This document shows positions 11,761 through 23,746 of a DNA stretch of 64,000 bases, piece by piece. The DNA is from Lycium barbarum (lineage: Eukaryota > Streptophyta > Magnoliopsida > Solanales > Solanaceae), in contig NC_083337.1 in assembly GCF_019175385.1 (NCBI RefSeq), positions 48,956,938-49,020,937 of the forward strand. The letters are read 5' to 3'. The position numbers and the translations under genes are program-made. Position 1 is the first letter of the stretch. Each line of letters starts with the position of its first letter. Under the pieces are notes generated by a model. It was given only the letters and a program-made list of their open reading frames with translations, did no database searches and had not been told where the DNA came from.

Positions 11761-12530
11761 GTAATAAATGAATTCCCGGATGTGTTACCGGAAGAGCTTC
11801 CAAGCCTTCCTCCCGAACGAGAGATTGATTTTGCTATTGATGTGTTGCCAAGCACAAAGCCTATATCTATTCCTCCTTATAGAATGGCTCCTGCAGAATT
11901 GAAAGAGTTGAAGGAGCAATTGAAAGACTTGCTTGATAAAGGCTTTATTAGGCCTAGTTCATCTCCGTGGGGAGCACCCGTATTGTTTGTCCAAAAGAAA
12001 GATGGCTCCTTGCGAATGTGCATCGATTATCGGCAATTGAATAAGGTGACGTGAAGAATAAATATCCTCTTCCGAGGATTGATGATTTATTTGATCAGTT
12101 ACAAGGCACAAAATGGTTTTTAAAGATTGATTTAAGGTCCGGGTATCATCAAGTGAGAGTTAGGGAGAAAGATATCCCTAAGACAGCCTTCAGAACAAGA
12201 TATGGTCATTTTGAATTTCGGGTAATGTCATTTGGGCTAACTAATGCGCTGGCAATGTTTATGGATTTGATGAACAATGTGTTCAGGACCTTCCTGGATT
12301 TATTTGTGATTGTATTTATCGATGACATCTTGGTGTATTCTAGATCCGTGGCAGAACATGCGGATCATTTGCGTACTGTCCTTAGTGTTCTTCGGACTCG
12401 AGAGTTATTTGCAAAATTTTCCAAATGTGAGTTTTGGTTGAACTCAGTGGCATTTCTGGGGCATATTGTTGCAGCCGATGGTATTCGAGTGGATAGTCAA
12501 AAGATTGAGGCCGTGAAGACTTAGCCAAGG
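11761..12530 (+). pseudogene. Reverse transcriptase of the A element, frameshifted
   Basis: RT motifs in order: [54 protein letters not shown], then a one-base deletion near 12050 that shifts the frame after NKVT. The next frame (12051-12524) continues with [34 protein letters not shown], and the catalytic FIDDILVYS (the YxDD-type box), then [15 protein letters not shown]. It ends at a TAG (12522-12524) where the sister families have tryptophan (TGG). So the fingers and palm domains are recognisable but in two frames. Confidence 0.88.
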
Positions 12531-13181
12531 CCCACAACTCCTACGGAGGTTTGTAGCTTTATGGGCTTAGCAGGTTATTACGAGAGGTTTGTTGATGGTT
12601 TTTCTTTTATTTCTGCACCACTCACAAAGTTGACCCAGAAATCGGCAAGGTTTCAATGGACAGATGCTTGTGAACGTAGCTTCCAAGAGTTAAAAAGTAG
12701 ATTGACTTTCGCCCTGGTCTTGACACCTCCAGAGGGATTGGAAGGATATGTTATCTATTGTGATGCTTCTGGTGTTGGGCTAGGCTGTGTATTGATGCAA
12801 CATGGCAAAGTGATTGCGTATGCTTCAAGGCAATTGCGGAAACATGAGCAGAATTATCTAACCTATGATTTAGAATTGGCCGCAGTGGTTCATGCGTTAA
12901 AGATATGGAGACATTATTTATATGGTGTCAATGTGAATATTTATACAGATCATAAGAGTCTTCAGTATATCTTCAAGCAGAAAGAGTTAAATTTGTGGCA
13001 ACGACGATAGTTAGAGTTGCTAAAAGATTATGATGTTGATATCTTGTATCACCCCGGAAAGGCAAATGTTGTAGCGGATGCTCTTAGCCGCAGATCTGTG
13101 GGAAGTTTATGTGATGTACGACCAGAGAAAAGAGAAATGGCCCGTGAACTCCAGTAGTTAGCTAGCATAGGAGTCCGAGCA
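12531..13181 (+). pseudogene. RNase H and connecting region of the A element
   Basis: Follows RT in the same frame after the TAG at 12522. It shows [15 protein letters not shown], then the RNase H core with [13 protein letters not shown] (first catalytic aspartate, near 12760), [18 protein letters not shown] and [11 protein letters not shown] (near 12946). The frame is stopped by TAG at 13008-13010 (tryptophan in other families: QRRWLELL) and again near 13156 (TAG after ELQ). Beyond RNase H the conserved [17 protein letters not shown] is readable. Confidence 0.85.
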
Positions 13182-14731
13182 GTGGACTCAGGTAGCAGAG
13201 GAGCTACTATTCAGAATTCAACAGTCTCGTCGCTAGTAGCAGAAGTGAAAGAGCGACAATACGAGGATTCCATGCTAATGCAGTACAGAGATACACTCTC
13301 TCAGAAAGAGGTGTCGCCATTTGATATCTCAGGAGATGGAGTTCTTCGATGTAGAGGCAGATTGTATGTTCCCGATGTGGCAGGTTTATGCCACCAGATA
13401 TTGAGAGAGGCTCATTGTTCCCGTTATTCTGTTCACCCCGAAGCGACGAAAATGTATCATGATCTTAAGTCAGTGTATTGGTGGAATGGAATGACGAAAG
13501 ATATAGCGGGATTTGTAGCTCAATGTCCCAATTGTCAACAAGTGAAAATCGAGCATCAAAAGCCGGGTGGATTGTTGCAAGTCATAGAAATCCCAACTTG
13601 GAAGTGGGAAGTGATTAACATGGACTTCATTTCAGGCTTACCCCGTTCTCGACGTAAGTATGATTCCATATGGGTGATTGTGGATAGACTCACAAAGTCA
13701 GCTCATTTCTTACCGGTCAGAACGACCTATGTGGCAGAAGACTATGCAAAGCTTTACCTTAAAGAGATAGTGAGACTCCATGGTGTTCCAGCGTCCATTA
13801 TTTATGATAGAGGGACTCAGTGCACAACCAAGTTTTGGAAGTCTTTCCAAGGAGGTCTAGGGACCCAAGTGAGCCTTAACACGACATTTCACCAACAGAC
13901 CGATGGGCAAGCTGAGCGCACCATTCAGACTCTTGAAGATATGTTGCGAGCATGTATGCTAGATTTTGGAGGAAATTGGGATGATCATTTGCCACTCATT
14001 GAATTTGCTTACAATAATAGTTATCATTCTAGCATTCAAATGGCACCGTATGAAGCTTTATATGGGCGAAAGTGTAGATCCCCAATTGGCTGGTTTGAGA
14101 CAGGAGAGACTAAATTGATAGGGCCAGACTTGGTCCAGCAAGCTATAGAGAAAGTCATGCTCATCCAAGATCGGTTGTTAGCAGCCCAAAGTCGTCAAAA
14201 GTCCTATGCGGATAATCATCGAAGAGACTTGGAGTTCAAAGTGAAAGATTGGGTATTCTTGAAAGTGTCGCCTATGAAGGGTGTAATGAGATTTGGCAAA
14301 AAAGGGAAGCTTAGTCCCCGGTACATTGGGCCTTATGAGATTGTGCGCAAAGTGGGCAAAGTGGCCTATGAATTAGATCCGCAAAGTGGGCAAAGTGGCC
14401 TATGAATTAGATATACCTCTAGACTTAGAGTCAGTCCATCCAGTTTTCCATGTCTCGATGATTTGGAAATGTGTAGGAGATCCTACTAAGATCGTGCCAA
14501 TAAGTGATGTTCAAGTGACAGAGAAATTGACTTATGAAGAGGTACCCATTGCCATACATGACAGGCAAGTACGGAGGCTTAGAAACAAAGAAGTGGCCTC
14601 AGTTAAGGTTCTTTGGAGAAGCAGTAAATGAGAGGAAATGACATGGGAAGCAGAAGAAAGTATGCGATCCAGATACCCACATTTATTTCAACCCTTGGAA
14701 GAAATCCAAGACGAGACGTCAAGATCATATG
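13182..14731 (+). pseudogene. Integrase with chromodomain-like tail, A element
   Basis: An uninterrupted stretch to 14405 holds the HHCC zinc domain (SVHPEATKMYH and CPNCQQVK), the DDE core (MDF near 13620; IIYDRGTQ near 13798, where the consensus is [16 protein letters not shown] near 13902), and the GPF/Y-like C-terminal part ([24 protein letters not shown]). A 34-bp tandem duplication (14346-14412) then shifts the frame. The chromodomain-like tail ([18 protein letters not shown] motif read as IHDRQVRRL, VKVLWR, MTWEAEESM, RYPHLF) continues in another frame and has a further TGA at about 14629 (CGA in sister copies). All catalytic residues are present; the tail is disconnected. Confidence 0.9.
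14346..14412 (+). repeat. 33-bp tandem duplication inside integrase
   Basis: The segment 14346-14378 is repeated exactly at 14380-14412 with one C between, so 34 bp were added and the frame moves by one. The two A derivative fragments (from 1252 and 4317) lack it, so it arose in this copy or its direct line. Confidence 0.92.
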
Positions 14732-14899
14732 GTGCGTATATTTTCCTTTTATGCTTTTTTGGTCGTATTTGGCCAAACTTTTATGTTATTGTGTTGTGGC
14801 CCTATGAGGCATCGATATTATGGGTTGTTGTGATAGGATGGTAGTGCCATATTATAGGGGAAACTCTGGCGAAATTTTTATAGGATTCCCGAAGACTTT

Positions 14900-14951
14900 A
14901 ACATTCGAGGACGAATGTTCTTATGGCCGGGGGGGGGGGGGGGGGGGAGAA
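14900..14951 (+). promoter_or_regulatory. Pre-PPT hairpin and polypurine tract, A element
   Basis: AACATTCG/CGAATGTT hairpin (14900-14919), then TTATGGCC and a run of 19 G (14929-14947), AGAA and LTR A4. The G run is the longest of the three A-family tracts (16, 13, 19). Confidence 0.85.
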
Positions 14952-17328
14952 TGTTACACCTCGGAAAATCTTCCGTTGGTACGCAAGTGAATGAACTAGT
15001 GATGAGTACGAATATACGATATTTCCATAAGTAAGAAACAACATTTGATGACCTTAAGTGAAGTTTCAAAGGCACCCGATGTAAGACGAGAAAGTTGGCT
15101 AAGATAAGGCAAGGCTTACGATGTGTATCGGAAAGGACACACGAGTAATGGTTTAATGAGGACATAATGTGGTCTTGGAGAAGTGTGATAACGTCCCTTA
15201 GATTGGTATTGAAGTGTTGAACAAGTGTTAAGAAGGTTCCATAAGGATTGGAGATCAAACGAATCGACGAAACGGACTTCGGAACCACTGGGAGTTATAC
15301 GGCCAAACATACTGGCCATATAAATTATACGGTCCGTATGTTTGGGACCGTATAATCAGCCCAGAGAACCAAAAATTTCTGGACCAAATATACGGCCAGA
15401 CATACGGTCCATATAAATTATACGGACCGTATGTTGGTCCGTATAAGTGGTCGGGGCAGAATTTTGGTGCATTAAATAAAGGGACCAAGGTTATTTCATT
15501 TCACTTCCACTTCACACCCCTTCTCTCTAAAACATCTCTCTACATATATTCCACAATAATTCAAGGATATGTTGTGATCAACAACATAAACCAAGTGAAT
15601 CAAGTGCAAGAAAACCATCAAAGATCATTCAAAGTCAAGAAATCTCATGAAGGTAAACTGGGGTTTTTGGTCAAGTGGAGTATTATCAACTAAGGCTTCT
15701 TCCTACAACATCTAAGGTAAGTAATTTACGTGAATGGACATAGTCGTGTGTTATAGCCATAGATGTGAGTGATCGAAAGCAAATTGAGAAATGTGGATGA
15801 ATAATGACTATTGTTATGGTATTGAGAATGTATCGTTGACGTTTGGGAGTTGATATACCTTATGGAGGAATGTCGTATAAATAAAGGAGATGTTGTCCGA
15901 TTTTCTCTAGCTTTAGTCATATATGCTAGCTATCGGTTTTAATTATAGTATGACTTTAATGAAGGTAGAAACGCTTGCATTGGAGGAGAACGCGCAAGTG
16001 TAGGATAGTTGATCAGAAAAGGTATGTAAGGCTAACCCGTCTTTCATAAGGCATGGTTCTTTGGCTAATCATCTAAACCTCCTATAAGATTATGATATCC
16101 TTCAAATGATTCTATCTTTTGAGCTATTGAGTTCATGATCCTCGATATGCATTATAATTGTACTAAGTTCCTCGTATGACGAGTAAGCCTATGAAGATAA
16201 ATGTGATCAACGAGGATAATAGTAATAATGATGTTGATGACGATTATGATAATGATGTAAATAGTAAAGATGCTTATGAGCGATTATGTATATGTCTCTA
16301 TGTATGACTATTATGGAGCCCCGAGCTAATGAGGTCGGGTAAGATATGTAAATTAGTATGTATATGATTACGTAATGCGCGAACACCGCTGCAGATGGTA
16401 CGGATAACCCTGACGCCTTGGTAGGGCCAGGTAGATATGACCCAGACGCCTTGGTAAGGCCAGGTAGATGTAACCCTGAAGCCTTAGTAGGGCCAGGTAT
16501 GAGTAACCTTGAGCCTTGGGTGGCCAAGTACGTATGAAACACCGATCCTACGTGGTCGGGTATGCTATGTAAATGCTATGTATATGATATGACTATGTAT
16601 ACGAATGTGAATAAGGGCATGTTTACGAATACGAGCACAAATACGGTACGAGTACTACTATGAATATGGATAATGATGTATGTACACAAATACTCATTAG
16701 CAAATCGAAAGTTCCTATGAAAGGCAAGTAAGTGTGTATGACGATGATATTGCCATCTCCCATCCTATGCTATTTCTTATGTTGCTATTTATGCCTCTAT
16801 GATGATATTGATCATGCTTTACATACTCAGTACATTCTTCGTGCTGACGTCCTTTTGTTTGTGGACGCTACGTCATGCCCGCAGGTGCACAGGAAGACAG
16901 GCTTGATCCATAGCTGCTTTCTCAGAGATTACATAGCAGAGCTCAATTTCATTCGGAGCCATAGCTTTTGGGTACTTATTCTTTTGTGTACATAATTATG
17001 GGCATAGCGGGGTCCTGTCCCTCTCATGTGATATGTTATACTCTTCTTAGAGGCTCGTAGCCACGTGTATATGGTTAGTTATGCCTGGCCTTGTCGGCCT
17101 ATGTTTTGTATATCATTTTGATAACTTTGTCAGGTCATGTACATTGATGTGGCATAGATGCCAATTATGATATAAAGTCATTGTTTTCCAATGGGACTAG
17201 CATGATGAATGAATAGAAGTATGTTAAATTATATGGTTCACCTAGATGTAAGTATAATTGTAAGCGAAGGGGCGCCTGGGTGGGCTAGCACCGGGCGCTC
17301 GTCGCGGCCCTCTAGATGGGTCGTGACA
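14952..17328 (+). mobile_element. LTR A4, 3' LTR of the complete A element
   Basis: 2377 bp from TGTTACACCTCGG to GGGTCGTGACA. It lacks about 180 bp present in LTR A3 (the stretch after AAGGTAAG up to about 8085), the deletion lying near 15720. U3 palindromes are at 15296-15446, 33-bp repeats at about 16405-16536, and the hairpin at 16827-16847 with one mismatch (GTGCTGA). Its right edge meets an unrelated LTR fragment in opposite orientation. The matching left flank lies outside the window, so a target duplication cannot be tested. Confidence 0.92.
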
Positions 17329-17946
17329 GCTTTTCAAAAACATTCTTTTCGTCTTTCTCAAATAAAGTAAAATCTGTAATCATATTAAATTTGTAAAGTA
17401 ATGCATAATGATACATCGGCTTACATAACCGCTTACAAGACTGACATTCTGTATACATAACTCTGTCTGCAAAAGTCTCTAACGTAAGATATGATATCAA
17501 AACCTAAGTTGGGACAGGGCCCCAACATACCTATAATTCATATGACTCAACTCATAAGGAAATACTCCGACGCGGCATTACTCCGAACAGAATGGAGTTT
17601 ACCAATCCAGCAGATAGCCTGGGACATCCTATAGTCAAACTCCTGTATAACTTTCCAGAAAGCAATATGGGGCTGTGTGGAATGAAACACAGCGCCCCCA
17701 GGTAAAAGGACGTCAGTACGAATAATGTACTGAGTATGTAAGGCAGCAGTAATCATAAAGAATGAGATATAAGTCATAATGAAAGTACGAGAAACAACCA
17801 GTAATATGAATAGCCCCGAAGGCAGAGAATAACAATGTAAGTAGCCCCGAAGGTAATGATTAGAAATGTAAATAGCCCCGAAGGCAAGAATCATGCATGC
17901 TTTCATGTAAAACCATTTATCAATGAATAAGTATCCATAGGCCTTT
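17329..17946 (-). mobile_element. LTR F fragment, left piece
   Basis: 618 bp related, on the minus strand, to the inner part of LTR E: the reverse complement of its first 30 bases resembles 63721-63752 (GACGAAAAGAATGTTT). The hairpin TCAGTAC/GTACTGA is perfect (17713-17733). The expected minus-strand 3' end (GTGACA) is missing because LTR A4 abuts at 17329. The right edge is the B-array insertion site; the LTR resumes at 49765. No gene is seen. Confidence 0.7.
17942..17946. repeat. Target site duplication CCTTT, left copy (B array)
   Basis: CCTTT directly before the first B LTR; it is repeated at 49760-49764 directly after the last one, 31.8 kb away. Confidence 0.88.
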
Positions 17947-20027
17947 TGTCACGACCCAGCTAGGGGTCGCGATGGGTACCCGGGGCTAACCACCGAGCAC
18001 CGCTCGCTCTGTCGCTGATTTTACTCATTTAATGCTCTTTTTATCATCTTTATACTCATAGCGTAGGAAAATCATATTTCGTATGAAAACATAAAATACT
18101 TTCGTGTACATGTGCCCTTAGGCTATCAAAATGATATAGATATGTATACAGTACTGATCTCGTGAGACCATCTAACCCGCACTGCGTATCTACGAGCCTC
18201 TACTGGAGTGCTGAACATCAAGACGGGACAAGACCCCGTTGTGCCCAAAATAATACATATACATGGCGATATATACACAAAAGAATAATCATAAGCACCT
18301 CCGGGACAATGGAGGGCTTCCACTCAGCTGACAGCTACTACGGATCTGGATCGAGCTCTCCTCCCTGTCTACCTGTGGGCATGAACACAGCGTCCAAAGA
18401 AAACGAACGTCAGTACGAATATTGTACTGAGTATGGGAGGCATAAACAATGAAGTAAGACAATGATATAAGGAAGATACTCATATGGAACATCAGAATAT
18501 AATTGCCAAGTATAAGAAAACAAATCATGTTGTCTTACTCATGCTCATTATCATATCATATCATATATTCATCATGTATAAATTTCCCGTCCATATCAGA
18601 TCGATGTGATAATCACAACATGAGCCTGCGTCTAGGCCTCTCGCGTCCTGGGTAACATCTCATGCCGCCCACTAGTGGTGTCTGTCCATGCCATTTGGCC
18701 ATGGTGTATCATATAGCTGCCCGACTTGGCGGTGACTGCCCGGCCAATTAGGCGCGGTGTAATAGTAGTATCATCATATGCTCATCACAATATGCTTAGC
18801 TTATCACCATACATACATAAGGCTCAAGATCAACCACGCTCTATCGGGGTGACGTAAGGTCGTGATCCCCCGATTGCATTATGGAACAATCATTGACATC
18901 CTGCCTCACCTCGAAAGAATTAGCATATAATGTGAGTGTAAGCGATAAATAACGTCATTAGACTTTCTATACTTTAAGTCATTACCTTGTGTAGCTAACT
19001 ATTGACATAGGCTCGTGGATAAGAAAGCAGTTACACTATAGGATTCATGGCATTAGAAAGAAGGGATTAGCCTCACATACCTTTCTCGTTTAAGCAATCT
19101 AGCGTTCGTTTATTCTCCTTCAATGTCACGCCTCTTCCTTCAAAAGAGGATTCGTACTAACGTTAGTTAATCAACTATAGGAATGCACTACTATTTCTAG
19201 AGACAATTGGGCAGCACTTCCTTTGTTTATACTACTTTTCCCATATTTCATATCAACTTCCAACACTCACAACAACAATTACAATATAGCAATCAACAAT
19301 CATCATTCATATACAATGACCACGATCCACCATTTCTCTTCATTTTTCCCACAATTATGGTTGTGGGTTCGCTATCGTATTTTCTCATGTATCACACTTA
19401 TCTCATGGTCTACATGTCATTTATAACGTATTCATACTCACAACACACTAACATTCATGATTCAATTCAACTACCATTCACTCATGGCACCATTCACTCA
19501 CACTTGATTTCGTGGGTCTCATGTAATTGATCACCAATCTCCCTTGAGTTCTTGTAATGGAAGAGTAGAGAGTATTCTAGGAGCTTCTAGAGAGAAATAT
19601 CGTGAATGTGAAATGATTTGAATGAGCTTGGGTCTCTTTTTAATGACTTAAAATCTATTCCGGAATGAACAGTGACTGAGGTGTACAGTGGTCGTAAACC
19701 CACTTTACGGGCCATATTCTGGTTTACGGTCCGTCCTTCGCGCCCGTATTTATGCATATCAAAAATAGAAAGGCATGCTGGAGATCATGGCAATTTACGA
19801 CTCAGTTTACGGGCCATATTTTGATTTACGGTCCGTATTCCAAGTCATTTTTAACCATTTGAAGCATTTGACAGAAAGTTGAAATTTTTGAAAGGTTGGA
19901 GGACGATAGCAGTTTACGGTCCGTAAATCACTTTACGGGCCGTATTCCACTTTACGACCAACTGGGTCAAAGTGCAAACCTGCAACTTTTCATTGTACGT
20001 TCGCGGGGAAATTTCCGATGTGTAACA
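17947..20027 (-). mobile_element. LTR B1, outer 3' LTR of the array
   Basis: 2081 bp; the only B LTR that keeps the normal terminal TGTCACGACC (GGTCGTGACA on the minus strand) next to the target duplication. About 197 bp present in B2-B5 (equivalent of 26764-26960, holding the splice-donor-like site) are missing near 19496. U3 palindromes are at 19692-19960 with three exact TACGGNCCGTA; the hairpin is at 18410-18430. Confidence 0.92.
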
Positions 20028-20065
20028 CTCTTCCCCCCTTTTTGGAACATTCGTCCTCGAATGTT
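20028..20065 (-). promoter_or_regulatory. Polypurine tract and pre-PPT hairpin, unit B1
   Basis: On the minus strand the hairpin AACATTCG/CGAATGTT (20046-20065) is followed by AAAAAGGGGGGAAGAG and the LTR start TGTTACAC. It primes plus-strand DNA synthesis in an active element. Confidence 0.85.
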
Positions 20066-20231
20066 AAACACTCGGGATTCTACGAAAATTTCGCTAGAGT
20101 TTCCCCTGTAATTTGACACTACCAACCTGTCACAACAACCCATAATATCATCACCTCACAGGGCTACATCACAATATCAACATATTCGTGGCCACACACG
20201 ACCACAAGCATAAAAATAAAGCGTACATACC

Positions 20232-23200
20232 TCATATCGTCGGCGTTTCGTCTTGGATCTCTCTCGGGAGTTGGAATATGCGTGGGTACTTGGACTTCAT
20301 ACTCTCTTCCGCTTCCCAAGTCATTTCTTCCCGATTGTTGTTTCGCTACAATACTTTGACTGACGCTACCTCTTTATTTCGAAACTTTCGCACTTGCCTA
20401 TCTAGGATGGCAATAGACACTTCTTCATAGGTTAGCTTTTCCGTTATTAGCACATCGGCTATCGGGACAATATTGGGGGGATATCCAATGTACTTGCGGA
20501 GTATCGAAACGTGGAAAACTGGGTGGACTGATTCAAGCTCCGAAGGTAGATCCAATTCATAGGCTACCTGACCCACCTTGCGAATGATTTTGTAGGGTCC
20601 AATGTATCTGGCACTTAGCTTCCCTTTCTTACCAAATCTCATCACCCTTTTCATGGGTGACACTTTCAAAAATACCCAATCATTAATTTGAAATTCCAAG
20701 TCTCGTCGGCGGCTATCCGCATTGGACTTTTGGTGACTTTGAGTTGTCAACAACCGATCTTGGATCACCTTAACTTTTTCTATTGCTTGTTGGATCAATT
20801 CAGGGCCCACTAATTGTGCTTCTCCTATTTGGAACCATCCGATTAGAGATCTGCATTGCCTTCAATATAAAGCTTCATATGGTGCCATTTGTATACTTGA
20901 ATGGTAGCTATTGTTGTATGCGAAGTCAATAAGGGGTAAGTGGTCATCCCAGCTACCATCGAAATCCAACACACACGCCCGTAGCATATCTCCTAAAGTT
21001 TGAATGGTACGCTCGGCCTGCCTATCAGTTTGCGGATGAAATGTCGTGCTAAAATTCACTTGCGTGCCCAAACCTTCTCGAAAAGATTTCCAGAACTTAG
21101 CTGTAAACTGTGCTCCTCTATCTGCGATAATAGATTATGGAATTCCATGGAGTCGCACAATTTCTTTAAGATACAACCTTGCATAGTCTTCCGCTGAGTA
21201 CGTGGTCCTGACTGGAAGAAAATGGGCTGCTTTCGTCAGCCTATCCCCGATCACCCATATAGAGTCATACCTGCCATGGGAACGGGGTAATCCCACGATG
21301 AAATCCATGTTGATCACTTCCCATTTCCAAGTAGGGATTTCCATTGCTTTCAACAAGCCTTCTGGCTTCTGGTGTTCAGCTTTTACCTGTTGGCAATTTG
21401 GACATTGTGCTACGAATTCTGCTATGTCTCTCTTCATGCCATCCCACCAGTACATCATCTTGAGATCATGGTACATTTTGGTTGCACCTGGGTGAATAGA
21501 ATATCGAGAGCAATGTGCTTATTCTAAAATTCGTCGGCGCATTTCTGCCACATTCGGCACACATAACTTGCCTCGGTACCTAAGAATTCCATCCATGGAA
21601 ACTTCAAACGAAGACTTTTCTTTCCCATGAGATGTGTCTCTGTAACGACATAACTGCGGATCTTCGCACTGCCGTTCTTTCACTTCCATATCGAAGGACG
21701 AAATTGTGGAATCATTTATACTAATCCCGGCATCGCCCGAATCAAATACACGCACTCTAAGATTAGCCAATCGATGAAGTTCTTGAACCATCTCTTTCCT
21801 TTCCGGAGGGACTTCACACAAACTGCCCGTTGATCAGCGGCTAAGTGCGTCGGCTACTACATTCGCCTTCTCGGGGTGGTATAAAATGTTAACATCATAA
21901 TATTTTAATAATTCTAACCACCGCCTCTATCGCAGGTTCAACACTTTTTGCTTTAAGACGTACTGAAGACTTTTGTGATCTGTATAGATATCAACGTGCA
22001 CACCGTACAAATAATGTCTCCACATTTTTAAGGCATGAATGACCGCAGCTAGTTCGAGATCATGAGTTGGATAATTCTTCTCATGTTTCGGAAATTGTCT
22101 CGAAGCATATGCAATAACCTTACCATGCTGCATAATTACGCATCCCAATCCGACACCGGAAGCGTCACAATACACAACATAGCCATCTGGCCCTTCTAGA
22201 AGTGTTAGAACCGGGGCTGAGGTCAACCTGTTTTTCAACTCTTGGAAACTGTGCTCACAGTCATCATCCCATTGAAACTTTGCTGACTTCTAGGTTAGCT
22301 TCGTCAATGGGGCTGAAATAGACGAAAAGCCCTCTACGAACCTTCGATAATAACCTGCCAAACCCAGAAAACTACGGACTTCTGTGGGCGTCGTAGGCCT
22401 TGGCCAAGTCTACACAGCTTTAATTTTCTGGGTGTCGACTCGAATACCATCATTTGAAATGACATGGCCCAGGAATGTCACAGAATTCAGCCAGAACTCA
22501 CAGTTTAAAAATTTTGCATACAATTCTCGGGCTCGAAGAATACCAAGAACAATTCTCAGATGATCTGCATGTTCCGATTCCGTGCGAAAATACACCAGAA
22601 TATCATCAATAAATACTACACAAATAGATCCAAGAGAGGCTGGAATACGTTGTTCATTAAATTCATAAACACATCCGGAGCATTAGTCAACCCGAACGAC
22701 ATCACTTGAAATTTATAGTGGCCATATCTCGTTCTGAAGGCTGTTTTAGGAATATCTGCTTCTCTAACTCTCACTTGATGGTAACCTGACCTCAAATCTT
22801 TTTTGGAAAACCACTTGGCACCTTGCAACTGGTAGAACAAGTCATCAATACTTGGAAGAGGATATTTTTTCTTTATCGTCACTTTGTTCAGTTGCCTATA
22901 ATCGATGCACATTCGCAGGGAACCGTCTCTCTTTCTCACAAACAAGACCGGTGCTCCCCACGGTGATGAAATGGGTCTAATAAATCCTTTCTCAAGCAAG
23001 TCCTTCAACTGCGCCTTTAGCTCCTTTATTTCTGCCGGGGCCATTCGATAAGGCGGAATAGAAATAGGCTTGGTGTCCGGCAACACATCAATAGCGAAGT
23101 CAATCTCTCTTTCTGGTGGAAGGCCTGGAAGTTCGTCCGGAAACACATCTAGGAATTCATTCACTACTGGAACTGACTGAAAAGTTGGCGGCTTTGCCTC

Positions 23201-23746
23201 GGTATCATGAACCCGGACTATGTGATAAACATAACCCTTGGCTATCATCTTCCTTGCCTCGAGGTAAGAAATAAACCTGCCCTTTGGAGATGCTGTATTA
23301 CCCTAACATTCAAGCACGAGCTCTCCCAGAAATTAGAATCGGACCACTTTTGTGCGGCAATCAACGTTTGCATAGCATGACGCCAACCAATCCATACCCA
23401 TGATTACATCGAAATATACCATTTTTAGCTCAATCAAGTTACCTTTGGTCTGACGATCACATACCATCACGACACAATTTTTGTACACTTGTCTTGCTAT
23501 CACGGGATCGCCAACCGGAGTGAGTACCTCAAAGGGTCTAATTGACTCGGGTTTCACCCCAATACAACCAGCAACATATGGAGTAATATAAGAGAATGTA
23601 GAACCTGGATCTATCAATGCATATACATCACGGGAGAATATAGACAATATACCTGTAACTACATCCGGAGAGGACTCGAGATCCTGCCGTCCGGCTAAAG
23701 CAGATACACAGGGCTGAGTGGCACCTGAAGTAGATGCTGCCCCTCA
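20232..23746 (-). pseudogene. pol of unit B1, multiply broken
   Basis: On the minus strand: protease (ALIDPGSTFSYIT, about 23620-23585; [10 protein letters not shown]), RT ([36 protein letters not shown]), RNase H ([22 protein letters not shown]), integrase ([32 protein letters not shown]) and the chromodomain-like tail to the TGA at 20232. Stops shared by all four units: TGA 23744-23746, TAG 22290-22292, TGA 21834-21836, TAA 21519-21521, TGA 20862-20864. A private one-base deletion near 22618 cuts RT just before the FIDD box. The integrase glutamate region reads DRQAERT where family D has DGQAERT. In this copy the second integrase aspartate region also carries a stop (IIADRG in sisters; TAA-type change near 21134). 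Confidence 0.88.

Noticed and set aside
14952..17946. A target duplication for the A element (GCTTT after 17328)
   Set aside because: The left boundary of the A block is outside the window, and LTR A3 is preceded by a polypurine tract, so no matching copy can be sought here.
19207..19530. Plus-strand open frames of 60-112 codons repeated at 26572, 33860, 41321 and 48795
   Set aside because: Lie in the transcribed leader of B LTRs, antisense to the element, AT-rich, without recognised domains.
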